The position numbers and the translations under genes were made by a program. Under the pieces are notes generated by a model, which saw only the letters and a list, made by a program, of their open reading frames with translations, had not been told where the DNA came from and did not search any database. Below, in pieces: positions 1 through 4,902 of a stretch of 7,458 nucleotides of DNA. Source of the DNA: Chloroflexota bacterium (lineage in GTDB: Bacteria; Chloroflexota; Dehalococcoidia; SM23-28-2; RBG-16-64-32); the NCBI GenBank assembly GCA_022564695.1, contig JADFKX010000100.1, forward strand, positions 1-7,458, written 5' to 3'. Position 1 is the stretch's first letter. Each line of letters opens with the position of its first letter.

Positions 1-168
1 GCCCGCCGGAACAGGGAACAAACAGCCCCCCCGCCGTAGCGACGAGAGGGTCTCCAGTTCGCTCCGTATGTTGCGGTCTTCTCTAGACCATATGTGTAGA
101 CCAGGGCTGTCTCTCCTTATCGGCCTCACAGGACCGGCTTAAAGGTTTGACTATTCGGCTTCGCTCAG

Positions 169-195
169 GACAGCCAAGAACCGAAGTTCGCTGTC
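169..195. other. Bulged inverted repeat (hairpin)
   Basis: The arms GACAGC (169-174) and GCTGTC (190-195) pair. After a three-base bulge, the inner arms GAAC (178-181) and GTTC (186-189) close a CGAA tetraloop. No T-run follows in either direction, so this is not a classical terminator. It could be a structured leader, a protein site or chance. Confidence 0.35.
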
Positions 196-242
196 TTCCG
201 TATGCTAGCACGAGGCGCTACCGCTCGCAAGACGGGGTCACA

Positions 243-251
243 TGCTATGCT
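243..251 (+). promoter_or_regulatory. Possible extended -10 promoter for the Rieske gene
   Basis: TGC followed by TATGCT (246-251) fits an extended -10 element, about 39 bases before the ferredoxin ATG. No good -35 hexamer lies 16-18 bases upstream, which extended -10 promoters can tolerate. Initiation would fall near 258, giving a leader of roughly 30 bases. Confidence 0.3.
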
Positions 252-289
252 AAACGCACCCGCAGGTTCGTAAATTCAAAGGAGACACC

Positions 290-601
290 ATGGCCGACTT
301 CGTGAGGGTTGCAAGCGTGGACGACGTCCCTCAAGGCGAGATGCTAACCGTCCAGTTGAACGGAGATGAAGTCGTCCTGGCGAACGTCGACGGCGAGATA
401 TACGCCTTCGGCGGCGAGTGCTCGCACCGCGGCGGCTCGCTGGGCGACGGATTTCTGGAAGGGGTAGAAGTGGAATGCCCCCTTCACCAAGGCCGGTTCA
501 ACGTGAAGACCGGCGAGGTGATCGACGAGCCGCCAGACAGCCCAATCCCAACCTACCAGGTGCTGGTGGAGGGAAACGACATCAAGATCGCAAAGGCCTA
601 A
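290..601 (+). CDS. Rieske [2Fe-2S] ferredoxin
   Basis: This is a small soluble electron carrier of 103 residues, about the length of BphF-type ferredoxins of ring-hydroxylating dioxygenases and of NirD-like Rieske proteins. The cluster ligands are all visible: C44-x-H46 in the CSHRGG motif and C63-x2-H66 in the CPLH motif, 16 residues apart, followed by the usual F-N/D-x-x-T-G-E turn (residues 70-76). The fold is the family's beta sandwich. There is no signal peptide or membrane segment, so it is cytoplasmic. The ATG is preceded by AAAGGAG (278-284) at ideal spacing, so the start is secure. No oxygenase or reductase lies beside it, so its partner is encoded elsewhere. The family is certain but the pathway is not. 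Confidence 0.93.
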   Translation: MADFVRVASVDDVPQGEMLTVQLNGDEVVLANVDGEIYAFGGECSHRGGSLGDGFLEGVEVECPLHQGRFNVKTGEVIDEPPDSPIPTYQVLVEGNDIKIAKA

Positions 602-630
602 CCGACCCGGCGTACACCACTGGCAACTCA

Positions 631-653
631 ACCAATTATCATTAATAATTGGT
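631..653. promoter_or_regulatory. Perfect 9-bp-arm palindrome, likely operator
   Basis: ACCAATTAT (631-639) and ATAATTGGT (645-653) are exact reverse complements around a five-base spacer CATTA. The element is AT-rich in a GC-rich region and ends four bases before the -35 of the promoter at 658-687. That position suits a transcription-factor dimer site. A terminator for the ferredoxin gene is less likely, because the stem is weak and no T-tract follows. Confidence 0.55.
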
Positions 654-657
654 CAAT

Positions 658-687
658 TTGTGGAATGGTTACTAAATCGTGTATAAT
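658..687 (+). promoter_or_regulatory. Sigma-70-like promoter for the LysM/M23 gene
   Basis: TTGTGG (658-663) is followed after 18 bases by a perfect TATAAT (682-687), with TG directly before the -10. Transcription would start near 694, about 95 bases before the Shine-Dalgarno-linked ATT at 788. This is one of the clearest promoters in the window. Confidence 0.6.
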
Positions 688-776
688 GCACCGCAAATGC
701 TAACAGATAGGCGTGCCGGGGTGTGGCCCCAAATAGAGCTAACTGGGGGCCGCGATCATGCACAACCTCGGCCAAC

Positions 777-790
777 GGAGGTAGGCTATT
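777..790 (+). promoter_or_regulatory. Shine-Dalgarno with candidate ATT start of the peptidase
   Basis: GGAGG (777-781) is followed after six bases by ATT (788-790), in frame with the LysM/M23 reading frame. That frame is open from 785 onward, right after a TAG at 782-784. No ATG, GTG or TTG occurs in frame between 788 and 902. Starting here would add 38 mostly basic, proline-rich residues before the membrane segment. ATT initiation is rare (infC is the known example), so this is a candidate rather than an established start. Confidence 0.4.
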
Positions 791-901
791 CGCGACACGC
801 ACAGCCCTCCCCGCCGGCCTCACCGGCCTGCGGGGGAACACACGCAACCACCCCGCCGACGGGGGGCGAGGCACGCGCTCACCACGCACCAGCGTTATCT
901 C

Positions 902-1969
902 TTGCACGCCCTGTTGGTCGTCCTGTTCGTCATCGCGGCGGGTATGGCGTTCGGCGGAGTTCTCACGGGCAGCCACGCGGCTGGCCTCTCCCCGCACGCT
1001 AGTGAACCCGCCACCCGGGACGGGACCGGCTATCTCCAACCGCCGGTGGTTCTGGTCACTCTTCCGGGCATCTTCCCTAGGCAGCAGGCCGATGCTACGG
1101 TCGAGCCCACTCCAACGCCCACGCCCGAACCTACCCCCACACCAACACCTGAGCCGACTCCGAAGCCCAAACCGGCATACTTCACCTACACGATTCAACA
1201 GGGCGATAGCATCGCCTCCATCGCGGCATCGTTTGGCATAAGCACGAACTACATCTTCTGGAACAACCCAGAGGTGAGCGACGACGCTGACTTCGTGGTC
1301 TCAGGTCAGGAACTCCTCATCCCCAGCGTCGACGGCATCATCTACCGCGTCAAGCTAGGCGACACGCTTTCCGATGTCACCACTTTCTACGGGATCAGCG
1401 TCCAGGACGTCATCAGCTTTGGGCCAAACGGGCTTACCTCCGCCGACAGCGTCATTGAGGGGACAACGCTGGTGCTTCCCGGAGCGACACCGCCGCCACC
1501 ACCGCCGCCACCGCCCACACCGACACCAACACCAGCGCCTGAGCCCGTGCCTGAGCCTGAGCCTGAGCCGCCAGCCCTCGCGGGCGCATACATATGGCCG
1601 TTTCAGGGCCCGATTACCAGCTACTTCGGGGAGCCGCGTGGCGAAGGCATCTACCACGCGGGGATGGACATCGAAGGCATTGGACAGGAGGGTGCGCCGG
1701 TGGTGGCAGCCGCCGCCGGCCAGGTGGTCCTCGCCGATGTTCACCCCGCCTACGGCAACTACGTCATCATACGTCATGCGGACGGCTCTGAGACGTTGTA
1801 TGCGCACTTCTCCGAGACATGGGTCGGTTACGGTCAGTTCGTGGAGCAGGGCGAGGCGATCGGCGGCATCGGCCACACCGGCTACGTCATCGGCATCGAC
1901 GGCAACCACCTGCACTTCGAGCTGCGGATCGACGGCATCCCCGTGGACCCGCTTCTTTACCTTCCCTGA
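902..1969 (+). CDS. Membrane-anchored LysM-LysM-M23 peptidoglycan endopeptidase
   Basis: This is a cell-wall hydrolase of the LytM/M23 zinc metallopeptidase family, which cleaves peptide cross-links in peptidoglycan. Counting from the TTG at 902, residues 3-22 form a hydrophobic anchor. A TPTPTPEP linker covers about 68-91. Two LysM domains that bind N-acetylglucosamine glycan lie at about 95-141 and 147-193. A polyproline/PEPEPE linker covers about 196-224, and the M23 domain runs from about 230 to 355. The zinc and catalytic residues are present: H252-x3-D256, H302 (YAHF) and H336-x-H338 (HLHFE), so it should be active rather than an EnvC-like regulator. The TTG start lacks a visible Shine-Dalgarno. 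The same frame continues upstream to an ATT at 788 with a well-placed GGAGG, adding a basic N-terminus consistent with a type II membrane anchor. The promoter is at 658-687. Confidence 0.92.
   Translation: MHALLVVLFVIAAGMAFGGVLTGSHAAGLSPHASEPATRDGTGYLQPPVVLVTLPGIFPRQQADATVEPTPTPTPEPTPTPTPEPTPKPKPAYFTYTIQQGDSIASIAASFGISTNYIFWNNPEVSDDADFVVSGQELLIPSVDGIIYRVKLGDTLSDVTTFYGISVQDVISFGPNGLTSADSVIEGTTLVLPGATPPPPPPPPPTPTPTPAPEPVPEPEPEPPALAGAYIWPFQGPITSYFGEPRGEGIYHAGMDIEGIGQEGAPVVAAAAGQVVLADVHPAYGNYVIIRHADGSETLYAHFSETWVGYGQFVEQGEAIGGIGHTGYVIGIDGNHLHFELRIDGIPVDPLLYLP
1103..1172 (+). repeat. Low-complexity Pro/Thr/Glu linker repeat
   Basis: Degenerate CCN-ACN-rich codons encode two passes of a TPTPTPEP-type unit between the membrane anchor and the first LysM domain. 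Such linkers span the wall space. The tract is prone to slippage and could vary in length between strains. Confidence 0.6.
1487..1573 (+). repeat. Low-complexity polyproline / PEPEPE linker repeat
   Basis: Runs of CCG/CCA codons encode a stretch of nine prolines, then alternating TPTPTP and EPEPEP units separating LysM 2 from the M23 domain. The GAGCCTGAGCCT period is almost exact at the DNA level. Confidence 0.6.
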
Positions 1970-2053
1970 CGACGAGGCGTAAGAGCCTACTCGAAGATCG
2001 TCTGCTCCCAGACCGATAGATGGAAAGCCCGTCCTGGCGTCGTGGCCAGCGCT

Positions 2054-2069
2054 CACCTCCGCGGAGGTG
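2054..2069. terminator. 16-bp perfect palindrome between convergent genes
   Basis: CACCTCCG (2054-2061) is followed directly by its reverse complement CGGAGGTG (2062-2069). It lies between the convergent ends of the peptidase gene (1969) and the permease gene (2088), where a bidirectional terminator is expected. There is no T-tract on either side, so intrinsic termination is uncertain. A protein binding site is also possible. Confidence 0.4.
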
Positions 2070-2087
2070 TGTACGTAGTGGCGGCCG

Positions 2088-3074
2088 CTAGACTGGCCCG
2101 CCGATCCAGCGGAAGTAGGGATCCAGGTCAGGCAGGAAACCGCCGGCCCGGAACAGGAAGACGAGGCCCACGACCAGGCTGAAGACGGCCGCCAGGAGCC
2201 CCGCAAACACGTATATCCGCTGGCGCCGACGAGAGGACACGAACCCCGTCGCCGTGGCTATGGTGACGAAGGTGTTGGAGATGAGCAACCCCACCACGAA
2301 CACCATCAGGACGGCGATGCCCATTGCCTTCGTACCCGCGCCCACAGCCGTGGCGATCACCAGCACCTGAGTGCCGGTTTCGGCGCCGATGCCATGGATC
2401 AGCCCCACACTGTAAGCCGTGCGGACGCCGTACTGGTCCGCGCCGTGGGCATCATGCTCGTGTGGGTGCGCACCGCTGATACGGGCACGGAGCCAGTTGA
2501 AGCCGTTGCGTACGCCGGCGAAGATGAGCATCCAGCGGCTGCGAATGCGGAACTCGCCGCCGCCGCGGAAGTAGCGATAGAGCGAGTAGAAGAGGTAGGC
2601 GGCCAGCAAGAGCAGCGTGACGCCGACCACCCGCTCCATGATCGGGTCGATCCAGTCCGGTAGGAACCCCGAGGCGAGGATGGCCACCACACCGAGGATA
2701 GTGACCATGGTGCCGTGTCCCAGCGCGTACAGCGTTCCCAGGAAGATGGCGCGTCTTTGCTCCGATAGAAACGTCGGCAGAACCCCTGCCTGCACACTGC
2801 CACCGGCGACAGGCGGCAGCCTCCCGCTATCGGCCAGCGAATGATGGCTCTCATCGGTCAGCATCACACCCGGTTCGCCGGTGAGCCATCGTTCATCTTT
2901 ATCATGGGCCGCCGCGGTGGTGCTCGTGATGTCCGTGATAGCGGCGATGTGATCCCAGTCGATGCCGTGGCGTATGCCGAGGGCCAGGGCGGCGCTCAGC
3001 ACACCGATCGACCCGCCGAGGCCCAGCACCAGCATCACGGGGCTCAGCGGTATGGTCACGTCCAAGATATTCAT
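2088..3074 (-). CDS. NiCoT-family nickel/cobalt permease
   Basis: This is an integral membrane transporter of 328 residues, close to the 300-400 usual for the HoxN/NixA/HupN family, which imports Ni2+ or Co2+ at high affinity. The family signature H-x4-D-H is visible as RHGIDWDHI (residues 35-43; H36, D41, H42) in the second membrane helix. LGHGT (118-122) and LIHGIGAETGTQ (225-236) match the later conserved segments. Hydrophobic helices lie at about 13-33, 110-135, 147-166, 219-243, 250-275 and 288-309. Two hydrophilic loops are notable: an acidic/His segment of about 55-105, longer than I expect for the family, and a His-rich loop GAHPHEHDAHG (201-211). It follows the Fur-type gene by 48 bases on the same strand, so uptake is probably controlled by that repressor. 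Nickel and cobalt cannot be told apart from sequence. Confidence 0.87.
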   Translation of the reverse strand: MNILDVTIPLSPVMLVLGLGGSIGVLSAALALGIRHGIDWDHIAAITDITSTTAAAHDKDERWLTGEPGVMLTDESHHSLADSGRLPPVAGGSVQAGVLPTFLSEQRRAIFLGTLYALGHGTMVTILGVVAILASGFLPDWIDPIMERVVGVTLLLLAAYLFYSLYRYFRGGGEFRIRSRWMLIFAGVRNGFNWLRARISGAHPHEHDAHGADQYGVRTAYSVGLIHGIGAETGTQVLVIATAVGAGTKAMGIAVLMVFVVGLLISNTFVTIATATGFVSSRRRQRIYVFAGLLAAVFSLVVGLVFLFRAGGFLPDLDPYFRWIGGPV

Positions 3075-3098
3075 CTCTTTATCGGTTGCTCCCCTCGG

Positions 3099-3118
3099 TC
3101 GGCCAGAGAACCGGCCGA
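3099..3118 (-). other. Intercistronic hairpin between the Fur-type and permease genes
   Basis: TCGGCC (3099-3104) and GGCCGA (3113-3118) are exact complements around an eight-base loop, within the 48-base gap separating the two genes. No T-run follows on the minus strand. A processing or stability element that sets the ratio of the two proteins is more likely than a terminator. Confidence 0.4.
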
Positions 3119-3122
3119 TAGG

Positions 3123-3554
3123 CTAACGCTCCTTGCCGACACACCCTTTGCAAACACCGAAGATAGCGAAATGGTCAAGATCGGCCTGAAAGCGATGGTC
3201 CTCCAGCAGGGTGGAGGCTAGGCCATCCAGATAGCTGTTGTCCAGCGATGTCACCTCGCCGCAGGAACGGCATATCAGGTGGTGGTGACGTTCCTTGCCG
3301 ATCCACTCAAACTGATTATCATCCGAGCCCATGTTAGTCTCGTTAACCAGCTTCAGCACCCTGGCGGACGCCAGGGTGCGATAGACCGTAGAGGCATCGA
3401 CGTAGGGGTAGGAGTGGCGCACCTCCTCAAGTATCTGCGAAGCCGTTAGGTGGCCGCCGGCGTGACGCACGCTGGAGAGGATGAGCATCCGCTGCGGGGT
3501 CACTTTCTGACCAGCATCCTTGAGGGTAGTGGCTGTTTCGGTCTCACAACTCAT
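3123..3554 (-). CDS. Fur-family metal-responsive repressor
   Basis: This is a 143-residue regulator of typical Fur length. The N-terminal winged helix (about 10-72) contains the recognition helix DASTVYRTL (53-61). The C-terminal dimer domain carries HHHLICRSCG (90-99), whose C95 and C98 pair with C135 and C138 (CKGC near the end) as the structural Cys4 zinc site. H90-H92 and H128 in LDHFAIFGVC are likely regulatory-metal ligands. The start ATG follows GAGGTGA on the minus strand (about 3565-3559). It is the first gene of a two-gene unit with a NiCoT permease, so nickel sensing (Nur-like) or cobalt sensing is the best inference. Fur, Zur and Nur cannot be separated safely by eye. A palindrome over its own -35 points to autorepression. 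Confidence 0.9.
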   Translation of the reverse strand: MSCETETATTLKDAGQKVTPQRMLILSSVRHAGGHLTASQILEEVRHSYPYVDASTVYRTLASARVLKLVNETNMGSDDNQFEWIGKERHHHLICRSCGEVTSLDNSYLDGLASTLLEDHRFQADLDHFAIFGVCKGCVGKER

Positions 3555-3598
3555 GGGCTCACCTCACACTGGTGGCAGATGCAATCAATGGCACTTAC

Positions 3599-3627
3599 AT
3601 CATTTCGCAAGGACAACTGGTTGTCAA
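3599..3627 (-). promoter_or_regulatory. Promoter of the Fur-type/permease operon
   Basis: Read on the minus strand, a perfect TTGACA (3627-3622) is followed after 17 bases by AATGAT (3604-3599), four of six matches to TATAAT. Initiation would be near 3591, leaving a leader of about 37 bases before the ATG at 3554. Confidence 0.6.
3612..3625. promoter_or_regulatory. Palindromic operator overlapping the -35
   Basis: GACAAC (3612-3617) and GTTGTC (3620-3625) form an exact 6-2-6 inverted repeat that covers four bases of the TTGACA -35. A repressor bound here would block RNA polymerase. The adjacent Fur-family gene is the obvious candidate, although the sequence does not resemble the classical E. 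coli Fur box. Confidence 0.5.
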
Positions 3628-3684
3628 TAGGTAAGATGGCGAGAAGGGGCAGTTCGTTACGCAGCGCCCCCGGATTCTGTCCCT

Positions 3685-3725
3685 ACGGATATATTACGGG
3701 ATGAACGGATGGCACTTAATCCGTT
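3685..3725. repeat. Cluster of ACGGAT half-sites with an inverted repeat
   Basis: ACGGAT occurs at 3685-3690 and 3705-3710, with ACGGGAT at 3696-3702 between them. AACGGAT (3704-3710) is matched by the reverse complement ATCCGTT at 3719-3725 across eight bases. The cluster lies between the sulfur-carrier stop and the Fur operon promoter. It could be a second operator, or a weak hairpin behind the sulfur-carrier gene. Confidence 0.35.
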
Positions 3726-3763
3726 AGTTCGCCCTGAATTCGCTGACAGATGGGTTAGGCCGA

Positions 3764-3997
3764 CTAGCCGCCGGCCAGGGGCGGGATAAAGATTACCTTA
3801 TCGCCGTCCTGGAGAGGGTTGTCGAAGTCTGCGCTGCGACCGTTGATGACGATGACGCCCGCCATCTCCTCGGGCACCTTAAGCTGGCGGACCAGCGTCT
3901 GCACCGTGGCGCCATCAAGGAGCGTGTACTCGAATACGGCTTGGCCATCCGGGGAGTACTGCTCCAGGTAGGCCTGTAACTCAACCGTTACCCGCAT
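3764..3997 (-). CDS. MoaD/ThiS-family ubiquitin-like sulfur carrier
   Basis: This is a 77-residue beta-grasp protein ending in the diagnostic Gly-Gly (FIPPLAGG). In this family the terminal glycine is adenylated and thiocarboxylated to donate sulfur for molybdopterin or thiazole synthesis. The pattern fits: an N-terminal strand MRVTVEL, a DGATVQTLVRQL helix, VIVING, then a DGDKVIFIPP strand. A weak GGCGGA precedes the ATG. The remnant oxidoreductase stops 26 bases upstream on the same strand. In several bacteria and archaea, MoaD-like carriers of this kind sit with tungsten aldehyde:ferredoxin oxidoreductases and an FAD/NAD oxidoreductase. That suggests a pterin-cofactor cluster that has decayed here, which is inference. 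MoaD and ThiS cannot be separated with certainty. Confidence 0.85.
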   Translation of the reverse strand: MRVTVELQAYLEQYSPDGQAVFEYTLLDGATVQTLVRQLKVPEEMAGVIVINGRSADFDNPLQDGDKVIFIPPLAGG

Positions 3998-4022
3998 CGC
4001 GTTCCGCCTATCTTCCGGCGCT

Positions 4023-4208
4023 CTAGGACGCCAGCATACCGTAATTTATACGCCCGCCGCGGAGCATCTGACGCCGGCCGATGACGACCGTCCCCACGAT
4101 GCGACCGTCGTCCACCAGCAGCTTGCGGTGGATGTTAGCGCTGGGGTTGTGGAGGATGAAGCGCTCCCTCTAATGCTGGCCACGGTGGAGAAGCCGACCC
4201 TCACGATA
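4023..4208 (-). pseudogene. C-terminal remnant of an FAD/NAD(P) oxidoreductase
   Basis: Minus-strand codons from about 4163 to the TAG at 4025-4023 encode ERFILHNPSANIHRKLLVDD, then GRIVGTVVIGRRQMLRGG and a short tail. This closely resembles the C-terminal domain of NirB/rubredoxin-reductase-like flavoproteins, where the consensus is roughly Y-R-K-L-x-x-x-D-G-R-x-V-G-A-x-x-x-G-D. An in-frame TAG lies immediately upstream (4169-4167), and no start codon precedes the match. One base out of frame, upstream codons read ADIVRVGFSTVAS, compatible with the preceding part of the same domain, and these are in turn closed by a TAG. I read this as a frameshifted, truncated gene. It sits just upstream of the sulfur carrier, as expected of an old operon partner. 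The identification is by eye only. Confidence 0.6.
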
Positions 4209-4298
4209 TCGGCTGCTCTCTAGCGTGTCAACACAGCACGGAGATGTAACATGTCCCGCAGCCAGCGCATCTAAATCAGGTGAGAGGAATGAAAAGAC

Positions 4299-4853
4299 AT
4301 GCCGTTCGGGTTAGGGAAATCAGAGAAGCGTACGGAGGACGAAGATATGGCCCCGAAGAAGACCGCCGAGGGCAGCGAGGTCGCACCCACAACTGGCTCC
4401 GATAACGGCCGGGAAGGTGCCCCACCAGTCACAGCGGGCCCGCATGCGACCAAGGATCAGGCGAAGAGGGACAATGTGTTCCGCCCCCCGGAGTTACGGC
4501 CCGATTATATCGACGAGGACGCGTCCAGGGAAAGCGCGGCGGCAACGAAGCTGGCCAGGAAGCCACCGGTGGGCGCTACCTTCTTCGTCTCGGTGACTAA
4601 GGGAGATGGAATTGAAACACATCGCTTCGAGGACCCGATTGAGGTGCAGACCTTCGTCGAGCAGCTGCTCGAGGACGGCGTCCCGCAGGAAGAAGTGACC
4701 GCCTTCAGCGGCCGCAAGCTGGCGCTAACAGTGTCCCATCGCCCGATCGTCAAGCTGGTGGGCAGTAAAGGCGAGCGACTAATCGCTCCGCCCCAGCGGG
4801 CGCCACGCCCGTGCTATACTCCCCTCGATTACGCTAAACGAGGTGAGGTATGA
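4299..4853 (+). CDS. Hypothetical protein, disordered N-terminus plus small C-terminal domain
   Basis: I do not recognise this protein (184 residues). Residues 1-88 are charged, low in hydrophobics and probably disordered. Residues 91-155 look folded: FFVSVTKGDG strand, HRFEDPIEVQTFVEQLLEDG helix with an acidic face, EEVTAFSG, then KLALTVSHRPIVKLVG strands, suggesting a small alpha/beta domain. There is no signal peptide, membrane helix or metal motif. Two starts are plausible: M1, about ten bases after AGAGGA (4283-4288), and M17 (4347), eight bases after GGAGG (4334-4338). Its stop overlaps an ATG at 4850 that opens a 16-codon ORF leading into the hydratase genes, so it may be co-transcribed with them. 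Function unknown. Confidence 0.75.
   Translation: MPFGLGKSEKRTEDEDMAPKKTAEGSEVAPTTGSDNGREGAPPVTAGPHATKDQAKRDNVFRPPELRPDYIDEDASRESAAATKLARKPPVGATFFVSVTKGDGIETHRFEDPIEVQTFVEQLLEDGVPQEEVTAFSGRKLALTVSHRPIVKLVGSKGERLIAPPQRAPRPCYTPLDYAKRGEV
4812..4820 (+). promoter_or_regulatory. Possible internal extended -10 promoter for the hydratase pair
   Basis: TGC directly before TATACT (4815-4820) forms a good extended -10 inside the last codons of the hypothetical gene, about 83 bases before the GTG of the first hydratase subunit. No recognisable -35 is present. It resembles the TGCTATGCT element before the ferredoxin gene. Confidence 0.35.
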
Positions 4854-4900
4854 CCGGCTCGCTCTCACGCGTGCATAAAGGAGTCGCCGCCGGAGGCTGA
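4850..4900 (+). CDS. Possible 16-residue bridging ORF / leader peptide
   Basis: ATG at 4850 overlaps the TGA of the hypothetical gene (4851-4853) in the ATGA arrangement typical of translational coupling. It follows a GAGGTGAGG stretch and reads MTGSLSRVHKGVAAGG. It stops at TGA 4898-4900, two bases before the GTG of the first hydratase subunit. It would carry ribosomes from one gene to the next. At this length chance is a real possibility, and there is no homology to call on. Confidence 0.3.
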   Translation: MTGSLSRVHKGVAAGG

Positions 4901-4902
4901 TC

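Larger units (their letters stand above)
1..289. other. Upstream intergenic region, no gene seen
   Basis: I see no credible coding sequence on either strand here. There are two small structural signals. The heptamer TAGACCA occurs twice (84-90 and 97-103, 13 bases apart), and GGTCT at 75-79 is complementary to the AGACC inside it. A second signal is the bulged hairpin at 169-195. The segment ends in the ferredoxin leader. An upstream gene probably ends to the left of the window, but this cannot be checked. Confidence 0.5.

Noticed and set aside
679..1002. A plus-strand frame opening at the GTG at 679 or the ATG at 697, which might join the LysM/M23 frame by a frameshift
   Set aside because: The GTG at 679 overlaps the -10 region and has no ribosome-binding site. 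The peptidase frame is itself open back to 788 with a good GGAGG, so no frameshift is needed.
653..1198. A 181-codon open frame on the minus strand over the start of the peptidase gene
   Set aside because: The translation is Arg/Gly-rich low-complexity sequence with no recognisable motif, and it would cross the strong plus-strand promoter. It is an antisense shadow of GC-rich coding DNA.
1487..1573. Regularly repeated DNA that could suggest a CRISPR or satellite array
   Set aside because: The repetition is explained by proline/glutamate codons of the linker. There are no spacers and no longer repeated unit.
1355..2206. A 283-codon minus-strand open frame opposite the peptidase gene
   Set aside because: It is antisense to well-defined LysM and M23 domains, and its sequence is composition-driven (poly-Gly and Arg-rich opposite the proline linker).
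2394..2854. Open frames on both strands within the permease gene
   Set aside because: They overlap clearly conserved membrane helices of the permease and show no motif of their own.
4289..4402. A 37-codon frame from the ATG at 4289, close to AGAGGA, overlapping the orphan gene
   Set aside because: The spacing from AGAGGA to this ATG is too short for efficient initiation, and the product is an arbitrary charged peptide. The main frame, which continues for 184 codons, is favoured.
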